This document shows, piece after piece, positions 43,993 to 52,943 of a stretch of 57,559 nucleotides of DNA. The stretch is from Oscillospiraceae bacterium (GTDB lineage: Bacteria > Bacillota > Clostridia > Oscillospirales > Oscillospiraceae): assembly GCA_017624915.1 (NCBI GenBank), contig JAGAMC010000023.1:1-57559 (forward strand), written 5' to 3'. The notes beneath the pieces were generated by a model. That model was not told the origin of the DNA, ran no database searches, and was given only the letters and a program-made list of their open reading frames with translations. Position 1 is the stretch's first letter. Each line of letters starts with the position of its first letter. A program made the translations under genes and the position numbers.

Positions 43993-45270
43993 ATGAAACT
44001 GCTTATCAAACGCGGCCGTCTGGTAGACCCTGTGGGCGGCATCGGCGGCATTATGGACCTGCTGATCCAGGACGGCAAAATTGCCGGCCTGGGCAGTGAT
44101 CTGGGCAGCGAGGCGGATGAGATCATCGATGCCGAAGGCAAGGTGGTCTGCGCGGGTCTGGTGGATATGCACGTCCACCTGCGGGATCCGGGCTTTGAGT
44201 ACAAAGAGGACATTATCACCGGGACCATGGCTGCCGCCCGGGGTGGCGTGACCGCCGTGGCCTGCATGCCAAATACCAAGCCCGTTACCGACAGTCCCGA
44301 GCAGATCCGCTATGTAATAGAAAAGGCGGCCACCGCCTGCGGTGTGCGTGTGTGGCCCATCGGCGCCGTGTCCGTTGGGCAGCAGGGGCAGCAGCTGACT
44401 GATGCCGAGCAGCTGAAACAGGCCGGTGCAGTGGCCCTGTCCGACGACGGCGTGCCCGTGGACAGCGCCAACCTTATGCGCGATGCCCTCATCCGGGCCA
44501 AGCGGTATGACATGAGTGTGCTGTCCCACTGCGAGTACGGCGACATGGTGAAAAACTACGCCGTCAACGAAGGGCGCATCTCCCGCCAGCTGTGGCTGGA
44601 GGGCCGCCCCGCCATCGCCGAGGAACTGATGGTCATGCGGGACGCCATGCTGGCCGAGGAGACGGGCGCCCATGTGCACATCCAGCACGTGTCCACCGGA
44701 AAGAGCGTGGATATTATCCGCAGGATGAAGAAAAAGGGCGTGCCCATCACCTGCGAGACCTGCCCCCAGTACTTCACCCTCACCGAAGACGAGATCCTGA
44801 CTCAGGGCTCCATCGCCCGGGTCAACCCGCCTCTGCGCACCAAGCGGGATGTGGAGGAGATCATTCGAGGTCTGCAGGACGGCACCATCGACGTCATCGC
44901 CACCGACCACGCACCCCACTCCAGGGAAGAGAAGGCAAAGCCCCTGACCAAGGCGCCCAGCGGCATGGTGGGGCTGGAGACCTCGCTGGCTGTCACCCTC
45001 ACCGCCCTGTATCACACGAAGAAAATGGACCTGTCCGCCATCCTGCGCTGTATGGCGGCCAATCCCGCCGCCATCCTGCGTGTGCCCGGCGGCAGACTGG
45101 CCATCGGAGCTGACGCGGACGTGACCATCTTCGACCCGGACGAGGTGTGGGTGGTGGACCCGGACGAGTTTGCCTCCAAGGCCCGCAACACCCCCTTTGT
45201 TGGCCATGAGCTGAAGGGCAGGGTCAAGTATACCATTGTGGGCGGAAAGGTCATCTATCAGGACAAGTGA
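43993..45270 (+). CDS. pyrC: Dihydroorotase
   Basis: Predicted 425-aa zinc amidohydrolase that closes carbamoyl aspartate to dihydroorotate. Metal motif VDMHVHLRDPGFEYKEDI, then TAVACMPNTKPVTDS, SHCEYGDM, HVHIQHVSTGKSVDIIRRMKKKG, NPPLRTKRDVE, and the catalytic-aspartate loop VIATDHAPHSREEKAKP. Type I (PyrC class of Gram-positives, about 425 aa) by length. Start ATG follows AAGGAGA. First gene of pyrC-(unknown)-pyrF-pyrK-pyrD. Confidence 0.96.
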   Translation: MKLLIKRGRLVDPVGGIGGIMDLLIQDGKIAGLGSDLGSEADEIIDAEGKVVCAGLVDMHVHLRDPGFEYKEDIITGTMAAARGGVTAVACMPNTKPVTDSPEQIRYVIEKAATACGVRVWPIGAVSVGQQGQQLTDAEQLKQAGAVALSDDGVPVDSANLMRDALIRAKRYDMSVLSHCEYGDMVKNYAVNEGRISRQLWLEGRPAIAEELMVMRDAMLAEETGAHVHIQHVSTGKSVDIIRRMKKKGVPITCETCPQYFTLTEDEILTQGSIARVNPPLRTKRDVEEIIRGLQDGTIDVIATDHAPHSREEKAKPLTKAPSGMVGLETSLAVTLTALYHTKKMDLSAILRCMAANPAAILRVPGGRLAIGADADVTIFDPDEVWVVDPDEFASKARNTPFVGHELKGRVKYTIVGGKVIYQDK

Positions 45271-45289
45271 ACAGAGGAGGTCATACAGT

Positions 45290-45676
45290 ATGAAAAAACA
45301 GTACGCAATCTGGCTGGGCGGCGTAGCCGTCCTGTGCGGCGGCGCCTTCGCCGTTGCCTGCACCAAGATCCTGCCTGTGCAGAGCGGGCTGATCATGATG
45401 GGCGTGTACTGGCTGTGGACGGGCCTGCTGTGCATGCTGAACCAGCACCCGGAATTTCGCAATAAAGACCGCTGGGAGAAGCAGGTGTGGGGGCTGACCC
45501 TTTTTGTAATGGGTGTGCTGTGGACCGTCATGAGCTTTACGCAGTATGCCCGGCACTGGCTCCCCATGGTCCTGAGCCTCATCCCACCGGCAGTGATCCT
45601 TGCCATCGGACTTGGCTGGTATGTGGATAAGAAACGCAACGAAGAATACCATAAAAATCAAACAGAAAAGGATTGA
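45290..45676 (+). CDS. Four-helix membrane protein inside the pyr operon, unknown function
   Basis: Predicted 128-aa protein with four TM helices (about 6-22, 31-48, 67-84, 91-108) and a charged cytosolic tail KKRNEEYHKNQTEKD. ATG follows AGAGGAGG. Only 19 bp after pyrC and 5 bp before the pyrF start, so it is certainly cotranscribed. No pyrimidine-related or transport motif is recognised. It could be a passenger or an uncharacterised helper of the pathway. Confidence 0.75.
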   Translation: MKKQYAIWLGGVAVLCGGAFAVACTKILPVQSGLIMMGVYWLWTGLLCMLNQHPEFRNKDRWEKQVWGLTLFVMGVLWTVMSFTQYARHWLPMVLSLIPPAVILAIGLGWYVDKKRNEEYHKNQTEKD

Positions 45677-45681
45677 TCGAT

Positions 45682-46605
45682 ATGTCTTTTGATATTCTGC
45701 AGGATAAGATCCGCGCCATGAAAAACCCCACCGTGGCCGGCCTTGACGCACGCATCGAGTATGTGCCCGAGTACATCCGCAAGCAGGCTTTCGAGCAGTA
45801 CGGCGTGGGACTGAAGGGCGCGGCCGAGGCCATCTGGCAGTTCAACGTGGGTCTGATCGACGCCCTGTGCGACATCGTTCCCGCCGTCAAACCCCAGGCC
45901 GCCTATTACGAAAATCTGGGCTGGCAGGGCATGGAGATGCTGGAGCGCACCATCCAGTACGCCAAGAGCAAGGGAATGTTCGTCATCGCCGACATCAAGC
46001 GGGGCGACATCGGCTCTACCGCCTCGGCCTATGCCGAGGGCTGGCTGTCCGGCGCGCAGATCGAGGGACAGACCTTCAAGTCCTTTGACGCCGACTGCGT
46101 CACCCTGAACGGCTACATGGGCTCTGACTCCATCAACCCCTTCCTTGAGGCCGCCAAGCTGGAGGACAAGTGTGCCTTCGTGCTGGTCAAGACCTCCAAC
46201 CCCGGCTCCGGTGAGCTGCAGGACATCGTGGCCGGCGACCGGCTGGTCTATCAGGTCATGGGCGACCTGAACCAGCGCATCGCCAAGGGCACTGAGGGCA
46301 AGTACGGCTATACCATGGCCGGTGCAGTCACCGGCGCCACCTATCCCTCCGACATCCGCGCCCTGCGTAAGCGTCTGGAGCACACCTTCTTCCTGGTGCC
46401 CGGCTACGGCGCGCAAGGCGGCACTGCCGAGGACGTGCAGTATGCCTTTGACAAGTACGGTCACGGTGCCATTGTCAACTCCTCCCGCGGCATCATGTGC
46501 GCGTGGAAAAAGACCGGCGGCGACGGACACGACTTCAAGGAGGCGGCCCGCAACGCTGCCATCGCCATGCGGGACGACATCAAGCAGTTTGTGACCATCG
46601 TGTAA
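45682..46605 (+). CDS. pyrF: Orotidine-5'-phosphate decarboxylase, type 2
   Basis: Predicted 307-aa enzyme converting OMP to UMP. The active-site charge tetrad motif is in MFVIADIKRGDIGSTASAYAEG; substrate-binding VKPQAAYYENLGWQG; phosphate-gripper ITMAGAVTGATYP-like and PGYGAQGGTAEDV. The length of ~307 aa and the DIKRGDIGSTA wording mark the type 2 subfamily (longer than Bacillus PyrF, 239 aa). ATG at 45682 follows AAAGG; a TTG 9 bases upstream is possible. Confidence 0.95.
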   Translation: MSFDILQDKIRAMKNPTVAGLDARIEYVPEYIRKQAFEQYGVGLKGAAEAIWQFNVGLIDALCDIVPAVKPQAAYYENLGWQGMEMLERTIQYAKSKGMFVIADIKRGDIGSTASAYAEGWLSGAQIEGQTFKSFDADCVTLNGYMGSDSINPFLEAAKLEDKCAFVLVKTSNPGSGELQDIVAGDRLVYQVMGDLNQRIAKGTEGKYGYTMAGAVTGATYPSDIRALRKRLEHTFFLVPGYGAQGGTAEDVQYAFDKYGHGAIVNSSRGIMCAWKKTGGDGHDFKEAARNAAIAMRDDIKQFVTIV

Positions 46606-46626
46606 TAACAACAAGGGTGTGTTTTT

Positions 46627-47400
46627 GTGAAAGTAGAACGCAAGTGTAAGATCGTGGAAAAGACCCGCATGGGCGACGCGGTCTATATGGTTTTGGAGGC
46701 GGGGGACATGGTCCGCACCTCCTTCAAGGGCCCCGGCCAGTTTGTCCATATCAAGTGCGGCGACGCCCAGCTGCTGCGCCGCCCCATCTCCGTGTGTCTG
46801 TGCAGCGAGGACGAGCCGGACGATCTTGTGTCCATCGTGTTTGAGGTGCGTGGTGAGGGTACGGCATGGCTTGCCGAACGTCAGGTAGGGGATGAACTGG
46901 ACGTGCTGGGCCTTGCCGGAAACGGCTTCCAGCTGGAGCAGGACAAGCGCTGTCTGCTGGTGGGCGGCGGCATCGGCATCCCCCCCATGCTGGGCTGTGC
47001 CGCTTACTTTGACCGCAGCACCGCCATTCTGGGCGGGCGCTCCAAGGACAAGATCATCCTCACCGACCGCTTTGAGGTGTGCAGCGACAAGGTCATGATC
47101 GCCACCGACGACGGTTCTTTGGGTCATCACGGCTTTGTGGATGCGCTGGTGCGGCAGGAGCTGGAGCAGGACAGGGCGTATGACTGTGTTCTGGCCTGCG
47201 GACCCAAGCCCATGCTGCGCAACGTGGCCAAGGTGGCTGCGGAATTTGGCGTACAGTGTTTTGTGTCCATGGAGGAGCGCATGGGCTGCGGCATCGGCGC
47301 ATGCCTTGTGTGCGCCTGCGACATGACAGACGGCAGCCGCAGGCACGTGTGCAAAAACGGCCCTGTGTTCGACGCTGAGGAGGTGGACTGGAATGCCTGA
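46627..47400 (+). CDS. pyrK: Dihydroorotate dehydrogenase B, electron transfer subunit
   Basis: Predicted 257-aa iron-sulfur flavoprotein passing electrons from PyrD to NAD+. FAD-binding LLRRPISVCLCSEDEPDDLVSIVFEVRGEGTAWL, NAD-binding LVGGGIGIPPMLGCA, and a C-terminal [2Fe-2S] cluster with spaced cysteines in MEERMGCGIGACLVCACDM...VCKNGPVF. GTG start. Overlaps pyrD by 8 bp, consistent with the obligate PyrK2-PyrD2 complex. Confidence 0.96.
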   Translation: MKVERKCKIVEKTRMGDAVYMVLEAGDMVRTSFKGPGQFVHIKCGDAQLLRRPISVCLCSEDEPDDLVSIVFEVRGEGTAWLAERQVGDELDVLGLAGNGFQLEQDKRCLLVGGGIGIPPMLGCAAYFDRSTAILGGRSKDKIILTDRFEVCSDKVMIATDDGSLGHHGFVDALVRQELEQDRAYDCVLACGPKPMLRNVAKVAAEFGVQCFVSMEERMGCGIGACLVCACDMTDGSRRHVCKNGPVFDAEEVDWNA

Positions 47401-48307
47401 TATGAAAGTGACTCTGGCGGGCATGACCATGAAAAACCCCGTCGTGGTGGCCTCCGGCACCTTCGGCTTTGGCCGGGAATATAACGAGTTTTTTGATCTG
47501 TCCGAGCTGGGCGGCATCTGCGCCAAGGGTCTGACCCTCCACCGCAGAGAGGGCAACCCCGCCCCCCGCATCGCCGAGACCCCCATGGGTATCCTGAACT
47601 CCGTGGGCTTGCAGAACCCCGGCGTGGACGCCTTTGTGGAGGAGGAACTGCCTTTCCTGCGTCAGTTTGATACCAAAGTCATCGCCAACATTTCGGGCAA
47701 CACCCCCGAGGAGTACGGCATCATGTGCGACAAGCTGTCCGCCGCCGGCGTGGACATGATCGAGGTAAATATCTCCTGCCCCAACGTGAAGGCGGGAGGA
47801 CTTGCCTACGGCACCCGCCCCGATCTGGCCGCCGAGGTGACCGAAATGGCCAAGAAGCACGCGGGCAGCGTGCCTGTTATGGTCAAGCTGTCCCCCAATG
47901 TCACCGACATTACCGAGATCGCCAGGGCGGTGGAGAGTGCCGGTGCGGACGCGGTGTCCCTGATCAACACTATCCGGGGCATGCGCATCGACGTGAATAC
48001 CCGCCGCCCGGTGCTGAAAATGAACACCGGCGGTATGTCCGGCCCCGCCGTGCTGCCCGTTGCGGTACGTATGGTGTGGGAGGTGTCCAATGCGGTCAAC
48101 ATCTCCGTTCTGGGCATGGGCGGCGTTGCCAGGGGTGAGGACGCGGCCCAGCTCATGCTGGCCGGTGCCACGGCTGTGGCGGTGGGCACCAGCCTGTTTG
48201 CCGACCCCTACGCCGCCATCCGTGTCCGGGATGAGCTTGCAGCCATCGCGGACAGACAGGGACTTGCATCCGTCAGTGAGCTGACGGGCGGGGTCAAACC
48301 TTGGTAA
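47393..48307 (+). CDS. pyrD: Dihydroorotate dehydrogenase type 1B, catalytic subunit
   Basis: Predicted 304-aa FMN TIM-barrel enzyme oxidising dihydroorotate to orotate. MKNPVVVASGTFGFGREY, KGLTLHRREGNPAPRIAETPMGILNSVGLQNPG, the active-site cysteine in IEVNISCPNVKAGGLAYG, KLSPNVTDITEIA, and the FMN-phosphate loop VLGMGGVARGEDA / GATAVAVGTSLF. The pairing with pyrK defines class 1B, NAD+-linked and quinone-independent, fitting an anaerobe. Last pyr gene here. Confidence 0.97.
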   Translation: MPDMKVTLAGMTMKNPVVVASGTFGFGREYNEFFDLSELGGICAKGLTLHRREGNPAPRIAETPMGILNSVGLQNPGVDAFVEEELPFLRQFDTKVIANISGNTPEEYGIMCDKLSAAGVDMIEVNISCPNVKAGGLAYGTRPDLAAEVTEMAKKHAGSVPVMVKLSPNVTDITEIARAVESAGADAVSLINTIRGMRIDVNTRRPVLKMNTGGMSGPAVLPVAVRMVWEVSNAVNISVLGMGGVARGEDAAQLMLAGATAVAVGTSLFADPYAAIRVRDELAAIADRQGLASVSELTGGVKPW

Positions 48308-48338
48308 ATCTGCGATTTCCATGTAAAGGAACGATGCT

Positions 48339-49490
48339 ATGACGACCATCTACCTGATCCGCCATGCGGAGGCGGAGGGCAACCTCTACCGCCGCATCCA
48401 TGGACAATATAACGCTCTGGTCACCGACAACGGGTACAGCCAGATCGCCGCGCTGGAGCGCCGCTTTGCGGATATCCACATCGACGCGGTGTATTCCAGC
48501 GACCTGTTTCGCACCATGACCACCGCCGGGGCGGTCTATAAGCCCAAGGGGCTCACTCTGCACACCGACCCGGAGCTGCGGGAGATCAGCATGGGCCAGT
48601 GGGAGGACACCACCTGGGGCTATCAGGGTCATTTCAGTCATGACCAGCTGCGCCAGTTCAATGTTCTCAATCCCCATTGGAAAGCCCCCGGGGGAGAGAG
48701 CCGGGTGGAATTGGGTGAGCGCGTGTTCCGGGCCATCCGCCGCATTGCCCAGGCGCACCCGGACCAGACTGTGGCCGTGGTCAGCCACGGCACCGCCATC
48801 CAGCAGTTTACAGCTCTGGCCCGGGAACTTCCTCCGGAGCGCTGGTGCGAGATCCCCCACACGGACAACACCTCCGTCTCCTGCTTCACATGGGATGGGG
48901 AGAGGTTCACCATGTGCTGGGAGGGGGACAACTCCCATCTGGATGAAAACAATTCCACCCTCGCCCATCAGAACTGGTGGAAGGGGCTTGAGGCGGAGCG
49001 GGACATCAACCTGTGGTACCGGCCCATCGACTGGGAAACGGAGCGGGACCTCTATATCGCCGCCCGCAGCGACGCATGGCACAATACCCATGTGAACGGC
49101 CCGGCATTTGAGCCACACGGCTTCCTGCGGGATGCCCGGGAGCATTTGAGTCAGTCCCCCTGGGCGGTATCCATGGCCTTTGACGGCGACGACTGGGTGG
49201 GTATCGTACAGATGGACGCCCGGCGGTACAGTGAGGACAACGCGGGCTACATCCCGTTTTGTTATATCGACTATCAGCGCCGGGACCAGAATCTGGGCAT
49301 CCAGCTCATCGGGCAGGCGGTGTCCTACTTCCGCCCCATGGGCCGGGACAAGCTGCGCCTGCGCTGTGCGCCCTACAACGCCCACGCCCAGCACTTCTAT
49401 GCCAAGCACGGCTTTGTGAAGATCGGCGAGGAACAGGATAGCCGGGTGCCGCTGGATATTCTGGAAAAATATATCGGTTATGACCGCTGA
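48339..49490 (+). CDS. Histidine phosphatase-GNAT acetyltransferase fusion protein
   Basis: Predicted 383-aa two-domain cytosolic protein. Residues 1-215: histidine phosphatase (phosphoglycerate-mutase-like) with catalytic H9 in IRHAEAEGN, acid E82 region LREISMGQWED, and H150 in VAVVSHGTA. Residues about 225-383: GNAT domain, with AMAFDGDDWVGIVQMD, the acetyl-CoA loop YQRRDQNLGIQLIGQAVSYF (R/Q-x-x-G pattern), and CAPYNAHAQHFYAKHGFVKIG. Each domain looks complete. Substrates are unknown. It follows pyrD by 31 bp, with ygiQ 17 bp downstream. Confidence 0.88.
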   Translation: MTTIYLIRHAEAEGNLYRRIHGQYNALVTDNGYSQIAALERRFADIHIDAVYSSDLFRTMTTAGAVYKPKGLTLHTDPELREISMGQWEDTTWGYQGHFSHDQLRQFNVLNPHWKAPGGESRVELGERVFRAIRRIAQAHPDQTVAVVSHGTAIQQFTALARELPPERWCEIPHTDNTSVSCFTWDGERFTMCWEGDNSHLDENNSTLAHQNWWKGLEAERDINLWYRPIDWETERDLYIAARSDAWHNTHVNGPAFEPHGFLRDAREHLSQSPWAVSMAFDGDDWVGIVQMDARRYSEDNAGYIPFCYIDYQRRDQNLGIQLIGQAVSYFRPMGRDKLRLRCAPYNAHAQHFYAKHGFVKIGEEQDSRVPLDILEKYIGYDR

Positions 49491-49507
49491 ACGAAAAGGT
49501 GTTTGCA

Positions 49508-51478
49508 ATGAGCTTTGACCGTGATCTGTTTCTCCCAGTGACAATTGAAGATATGCGCCGCCGGGGGTGGGACGGTTACGACTTTCTGCTCATTACCGGC
49601 GACGCCTATGTGGACCACCCCTCCTTTGGCACGACCATCATCGGCCGTGTGCTGGAGGCGGAGGGCTACCGGGTTGCCGTTCTGGCCCAGCCCGACTGGA
49701 AAGACCCTGCGGCGTTCACGGTTCTGGGCCGCCCCCGGCTGGCGGTGATGATCAGCGCGGGTAATATCGATTCCATGGTGGCCCACTATACCGCCGCGAA
49801 AAAGCGCCGCCATGACGACGCCTATTCCCCCGGACGCAAGGCAGGCCTGCGGCCCGACCACGCCACCGTGGTCTACTCCAACCGCATCCGGGAGGTGTAC
49901 GGCGACATCCCCATCGTCATTGGCGGGCTGGAGGCGTCCTTGCGCCGCTTTGCCCACTATGACTATTGGGAGGATAAGGTGCGCCGCTCCGTCCTCTTTG
50001 ACGCCCAGGCGGACATTCTGACCTACGGCATGGGAGAGCGGGCCACCCGTGAGATCGCCGCCCGCCTTGCAAGCGGCACTCCCGTGAGCGAGATCACCGA
50101 TGTGCGGGGCACCTGTGTGGCGGCCAAGTTTCCCGGCGTGTGTGCCTACCCCAAGGTGGAGGTGCCCTCCTTCGAGGCGGTGGCATCCTCCAAACAGGCC
50201 TATGCCCAGGCCAACATGGTGGAGTATCAGGAGCACGATCCCTTCGTTGGCAAGGCCATCCTGCAGAAGCACGGCAAGGAGTTTCTGATCGTCAATCCTC
50301 CTGCCATGCCCCTGACCACGCAGGAGATGGACCAGGTGGCGCAGCTGCCCTATGTGCGCGAACCCCACCCCATGTACGACAGCATGGGTGGCGTGCCCGC
50401 CATCGAGGAGGTGCGCTTTTCCGTCACCCACAACCGGGGCTGCTTCGGCGCGTGCAATTTCTGCTCCCTTGCATTCCATCAGGGGCGCACCATCTCCTGC
50501 CGCAGCCACGAAAGTGTTGTGCGGGAAGTGAAAGAGCTTACCCAGCACCCCGGCTTCAAGGGCTATATCCACGATGTGGGAGGCCCGTCGGCCACCTTCC
50601 GCCGACCCTCCTGCCAGAAGCAGCTCAAGCACGGTATGTGCAAAAACCGTGCCTGCCTTGCCCCGGAGCCCTGTCCCAATCTGGACGCGGACCATACCGA
50701 CTATATGATGCTCCTGCGCAAGCTGCGGCAGATCCCAAAGGTCAAAAAGGTGTTCATCCGCTCGGGTATCCGCTTTGACTATCTGATGCGCGACCCCAGC
50801 GGCGAATTTTTCACCGACCTTGTACAGCACCATATCTCCGGGCAGCTGAAGGTGGCACCGGAGCACTGTGTGGCGCACACGCTGGACTACATGGGCAAGC
50901 CCCACATCGAGGTGTATGAGAAGTTCCGGGAAAAGTACTTCAAGCTCAACCGCCGCTACGGCAAGGAGCAGTACCTTGTCCCTTATCTGATCTCCTCCCA
51001 TCCCGGCTGTACGCTGGATGACGCGGTGCGTCTGGCCGAGTGGCTGAATCAGCAGGGGCACATGCCTGAGCAGGTGCAGGACTTCTATCCCACCCCCGGC
51101 ACGCTGGCTACCTGTATGTGGTATACCGGCATCGACCCCCGGACCATGAAGCCGGTGTTCGTGCCCAAAACGCCCCACGACAAGGCCCTTCAGCGCGCCC
51201 TTATGCAGTGGCGCAAGCCCCAGAACCGCAAGCTGGTGCTGGAGGCACTGCACAAGACCGGACGGGAGGACCTGATCGGCTTTGGCAAGCGGTGCCTGAT
51301 ACGCCCGGACAAGCCTGCCGGCAGCGAAAGGCCGAAGGACGCTCAGCGGGGAAGAAAAACCGCTGCCCGCAATACGAAAGCACCGGAAAGACCTGCAAGA
51401 CCTGCAGGAGGTTCGCGCAAACCTGCCGGGTGGGCCAAGGCCGCACCGAAAAAAGCGGGCAAGCGAACAAAGAAATGA
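49508..51478 (+). CDS. YgiQ family radical SAM protein
   Basis: Predicted 656-aa protein of the YgiQ (UPF0313) family. N-terminal YgiQ domain (SFDRDLFLPVTIEDMRRRGWDGYDFLLITGDAYVDHPSFG, VIGGLEASLRRFAHYDYW); radical SAM core with the CxxxCxxC cluster motif in HNRGCFGACNFCSLAFHQGRTI; a second cysteine-rich segment CKNRACLAPEPCPNLD; and a basic Arg/Lys/Ala/Pro tail from about 600. Enzymatic role of the family is not known. ATG chosen behind AAAGGTG; a GTG 9 bp upstream is possible. Terminator follows. Confidence 0.93.
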   Translation: MSFDRDLFLPVTIEDMRRRGWDGYDFLLITGDAYVDHPSFGTTIIGRVLEAEGYRVAVLAQPDWKDPAAFTVLGRPRLAVMISAGNIDSMVAHYTAAKKRRHDDAYSPGRKAGLRPDHATVVYSNRIREVYGDIPIVIGGLEASLRRFAHYDYWEDKVRRSVLFDAQADILTYGMGERATREIAARLASGTPVSEITDVRGTCVAAKFPGVCAYPKVEVPSFEAVASSKQAYAQANMVEYQEHDPFVGKAILQKHGKEFLIVNPPAMPLTTQEMDQVAQLPYVREPHPMYDSMGGVPAIEEVRFSVTHNRGCFGACNFCSLAFHQGRTISCRSHESVVREVKELTQHPGFKGYIHDVGGPSATFRRPSCQKQLKHGMCKNRACLAPEPCPNLDADHTDYMMLLRKLRQIPKVKKVFIRSGIRFDYLMRDPSGEFFTDLVQHHISGQLKVAPEHCVAHTLDYMGKPHIEVYEKFREKYFKLNRRYGKEQYLVPYLISSHPGCTLDDAVRLAEWLNQQGHMPEQVQDFYPTPGTLATCMWYTGIDPRTMKPVFVPKTPHDKALQRALMQWRKPQNRKLVLEALHKTGREDLIGFGKRCLIRPDKPAGSERPKDAQRGRKTAARNTKAPERPARPAGGSRKPAGWAKAAPKKAGKRTKK

Positions 51479-51480
51479 CA

Positions 51481-51520
51481 AAACGGCGTACAGCAGATCA
51501 GCTGCTGTACGCCGTTTTTT
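51481..51520. terminator. Intrinsic terminator after the ygiQ-like gene
   Basis: Stem AAACGGCGTACAGCAG / CTGCTGTACGCCGTTT and a T7 tract, 2 bp past the stop; also usable by the convergent lipoprotein gene. Confidence 0.94.
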
Positions 51521-51528
51521 TGCCGTTG

Positions 51529-51969
51529 TCAGTTGTGTGTCATGTCGTTGATGGCGTTGCCCACGGAGTCGCCGGCGCGGCGGACACCGTCCATCATGTC
51601 ACCGGTCATGTCACGCATGTCATCACCGATGGTGGTGTGGTGGCCGTCGCGCACATCGCCGCTGTCGTCGGCAAAGTAGCGGCCATTGGAAAGGGCGCTG
51701 CCGGAGCCGCCGGAGTTGCCGGAACTGCTGCTGCCAGAGCTGCCGGAGCCACCGGAGCCGCTGCCCATGCTGCCGGAACCGCCGGAACCGCTGCCGTTGT
51801 TGGAAGTGCCCATGCGGGAACGGCTGCCTGCGGCGTTGTCGGTAACGGAGCTGCCGTTTGTACCGGCGGTGTTATTATTCGCGCCGGAGCCGGAGGGACG
51901 GGCGGTACAGGCCGCCAGAGGGGCAATCATCATCAAAGACAGGACAAGGGCGGGAAAAACTCGTTTCAT
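51529..51969 (-). CDS. Lipoprotein with a long Gly/Ser-rich linker, unknown function
   Basis: Predicted 146-aa exported lipoprotein. Signal peptide MKRVFPALVLSLMMIAPLAAC has a lipobox with lipidated C21. Residues 24-92 are a low-complexity Gly/Ser/Asn linker with short SGSGGSGSS-type repeats. The C-terminal 45 residues are charged (DVRDGHHTTIGDDMRDMTGDMMDGVRRAGDSVGNAINDM) and resemble short conserved tails in other Clostridia lipoproteins. Start follows AGGAGG. It is read in the same direction as the metal importer but beyond that operon's terminator. Confidence 0.8.
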   Translation of the reverse strand: MKRVFPALVLSLMMIAPLAACTARPSGSGANNNTAGTNGSSVTDNAAGSRSRMGTSNNGSGSGGSGSMGSGSGGSGSSGSSSSGNSGGSGSALSNGRYFADDSGDVRDGHHTTIGDDMRDMTGDMMDGVRRAGDSVGNAINDMTHN

Positions 51970-52055
51970 GGTTTCCTCCTGCGTTGTCGGTGTCATATTA
52001 CGGGGATGTTCCATCTGACGGTTAGTATTTGCAAAGCGGTTTTGAATACAAGAGG

Positions 52056-52091
52056 AAAAAATCCCAAGAAACGGAGTTTCCTGGGATTTTT
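52056..52091 (-). terminator. Intrinsic terminator of the metal importer operon
   Basis: On the minus strand AAAAATCCCAGGAAAC / GTTTCTTGGGATTTTT (one mismatch) then T, 4 bp after the permease stop. Confidence 0.88.
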
Positions 52092-52094
52092 GTA

Positions 52095-52943
52095 TCAGTT
52101 ATACTTTTTGCGCAGAATGAATGTAACAAGGAAAAATGCCGCCAGATACAGGGTGATGGAGGCACCGGCGGAGGAGCCCAGATAGTAGGAGGTCATCAGA
52201 CCGGCAATGCCGCAGACCACCGCACCAAGCATACTCAGCAGGTGATATTGGGCGGTGTTGCGGGCGGTGTTGCGGGCCGCGGCGCCGGGAAGTACCAGCA
52301 GGGAGTTGATCACCAGCAGTCCCACCCAGGTCATGGACAGGGTGACCACCACGGCGATGGCCGCGGAAAAAACAGTCTCCTGCCAGAACACCCGGATACC
52401 CCGGCTGCCCGCCAGAGCGGGGTGGACAGTAGACAGCATCAGATGGTTAAAGGACACCAGCCACAGTACAATTACCGCCAGCAGGATCAGCGCAAGGATA
52501 CCAATCTTGGCCGGTTCCACAGACAGGATGTCGCCAATGAGCAGACTGTTGAATTTGGTGAAAGAGCGGCCGCCCAGGGTGGACAGGAAGATACCTGCCG
52601 CCATGGCGGTGGAGGCGAATACGCCGATGACCGTGTCGCTTGCAAGGGCGGTGTACCGGCGCACCACGTTAAACAAAACAGCAAAGACCACCGCAAAGAT
52701 GACGGCGGCCCAGGTGGGCTCGTGAAAGCCGCACAGAGCACCGATGGCCATGCCGGTAAAGGCGGAGTGTCCCAACGCGTCGGAGAAGAAAGACATCCGG
52801 CTGTGCACCACCATAGTGGACAGCAGGCCAAACAGGGGGGAGATGACCAATACCGCCAGCAGGGCGTTTTTCATGAAGTACATGGAGCCGGACTGCGCCC
52901 ACTCGAAGGGGAGAAGGTCAACAAGATGATACCACAGATCCAT
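52095..52943 (-). CDS. znuB: Metal ABC transporter permease (ZnuB/MntB type)
   Basis: Predicted 282-aa membrane protein with about eight TM helices of the ABC-3 family. It shows MKNALLAVLVISPLFGLLSTMVV, SFFSDALGHSAFTGMAIG (the conserved SDALSHS-type loop that faces the ATPase), and LLVINSLLVLPGAAARNTARN. It overlaps the ATPase gene (TAATG). Metal specificity, zinc versus manganese, is not visible from the permease. Confidence 0.93.
   Translation of the reverse strand: MDLWYHLVDLLPFEWAQSGSMYFMKNALLAVLVISPLFGLLSTMVVHSRMSFFSDALGHSAFTGMAIGALCGFHEPTWAAVIFAVVFAVLFNVVRRYTALASDTVIGVFASTAMAAGIFLSTLGGRSFTKFNSLLIGDILSVEPAKIGILALILLAVIVLWLVSFNHLMLSTVHPALAGSRGIRVFWQETVFSAAIAVVVTLSMTWVGLLVINSLLVLPGAAARNTARNTAQYHLLSMLGAVVCGIAGLMTSYYLGSSAGASITLYLAAFFLVTFILRKKYN

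Noticed and set aside
49478-51481. Long leftward open frame (667 codons) opposite the YgiQ-like gene
   Set aside because: It mirrors the radical SAM gene over its whole length and shows only antisense composition.
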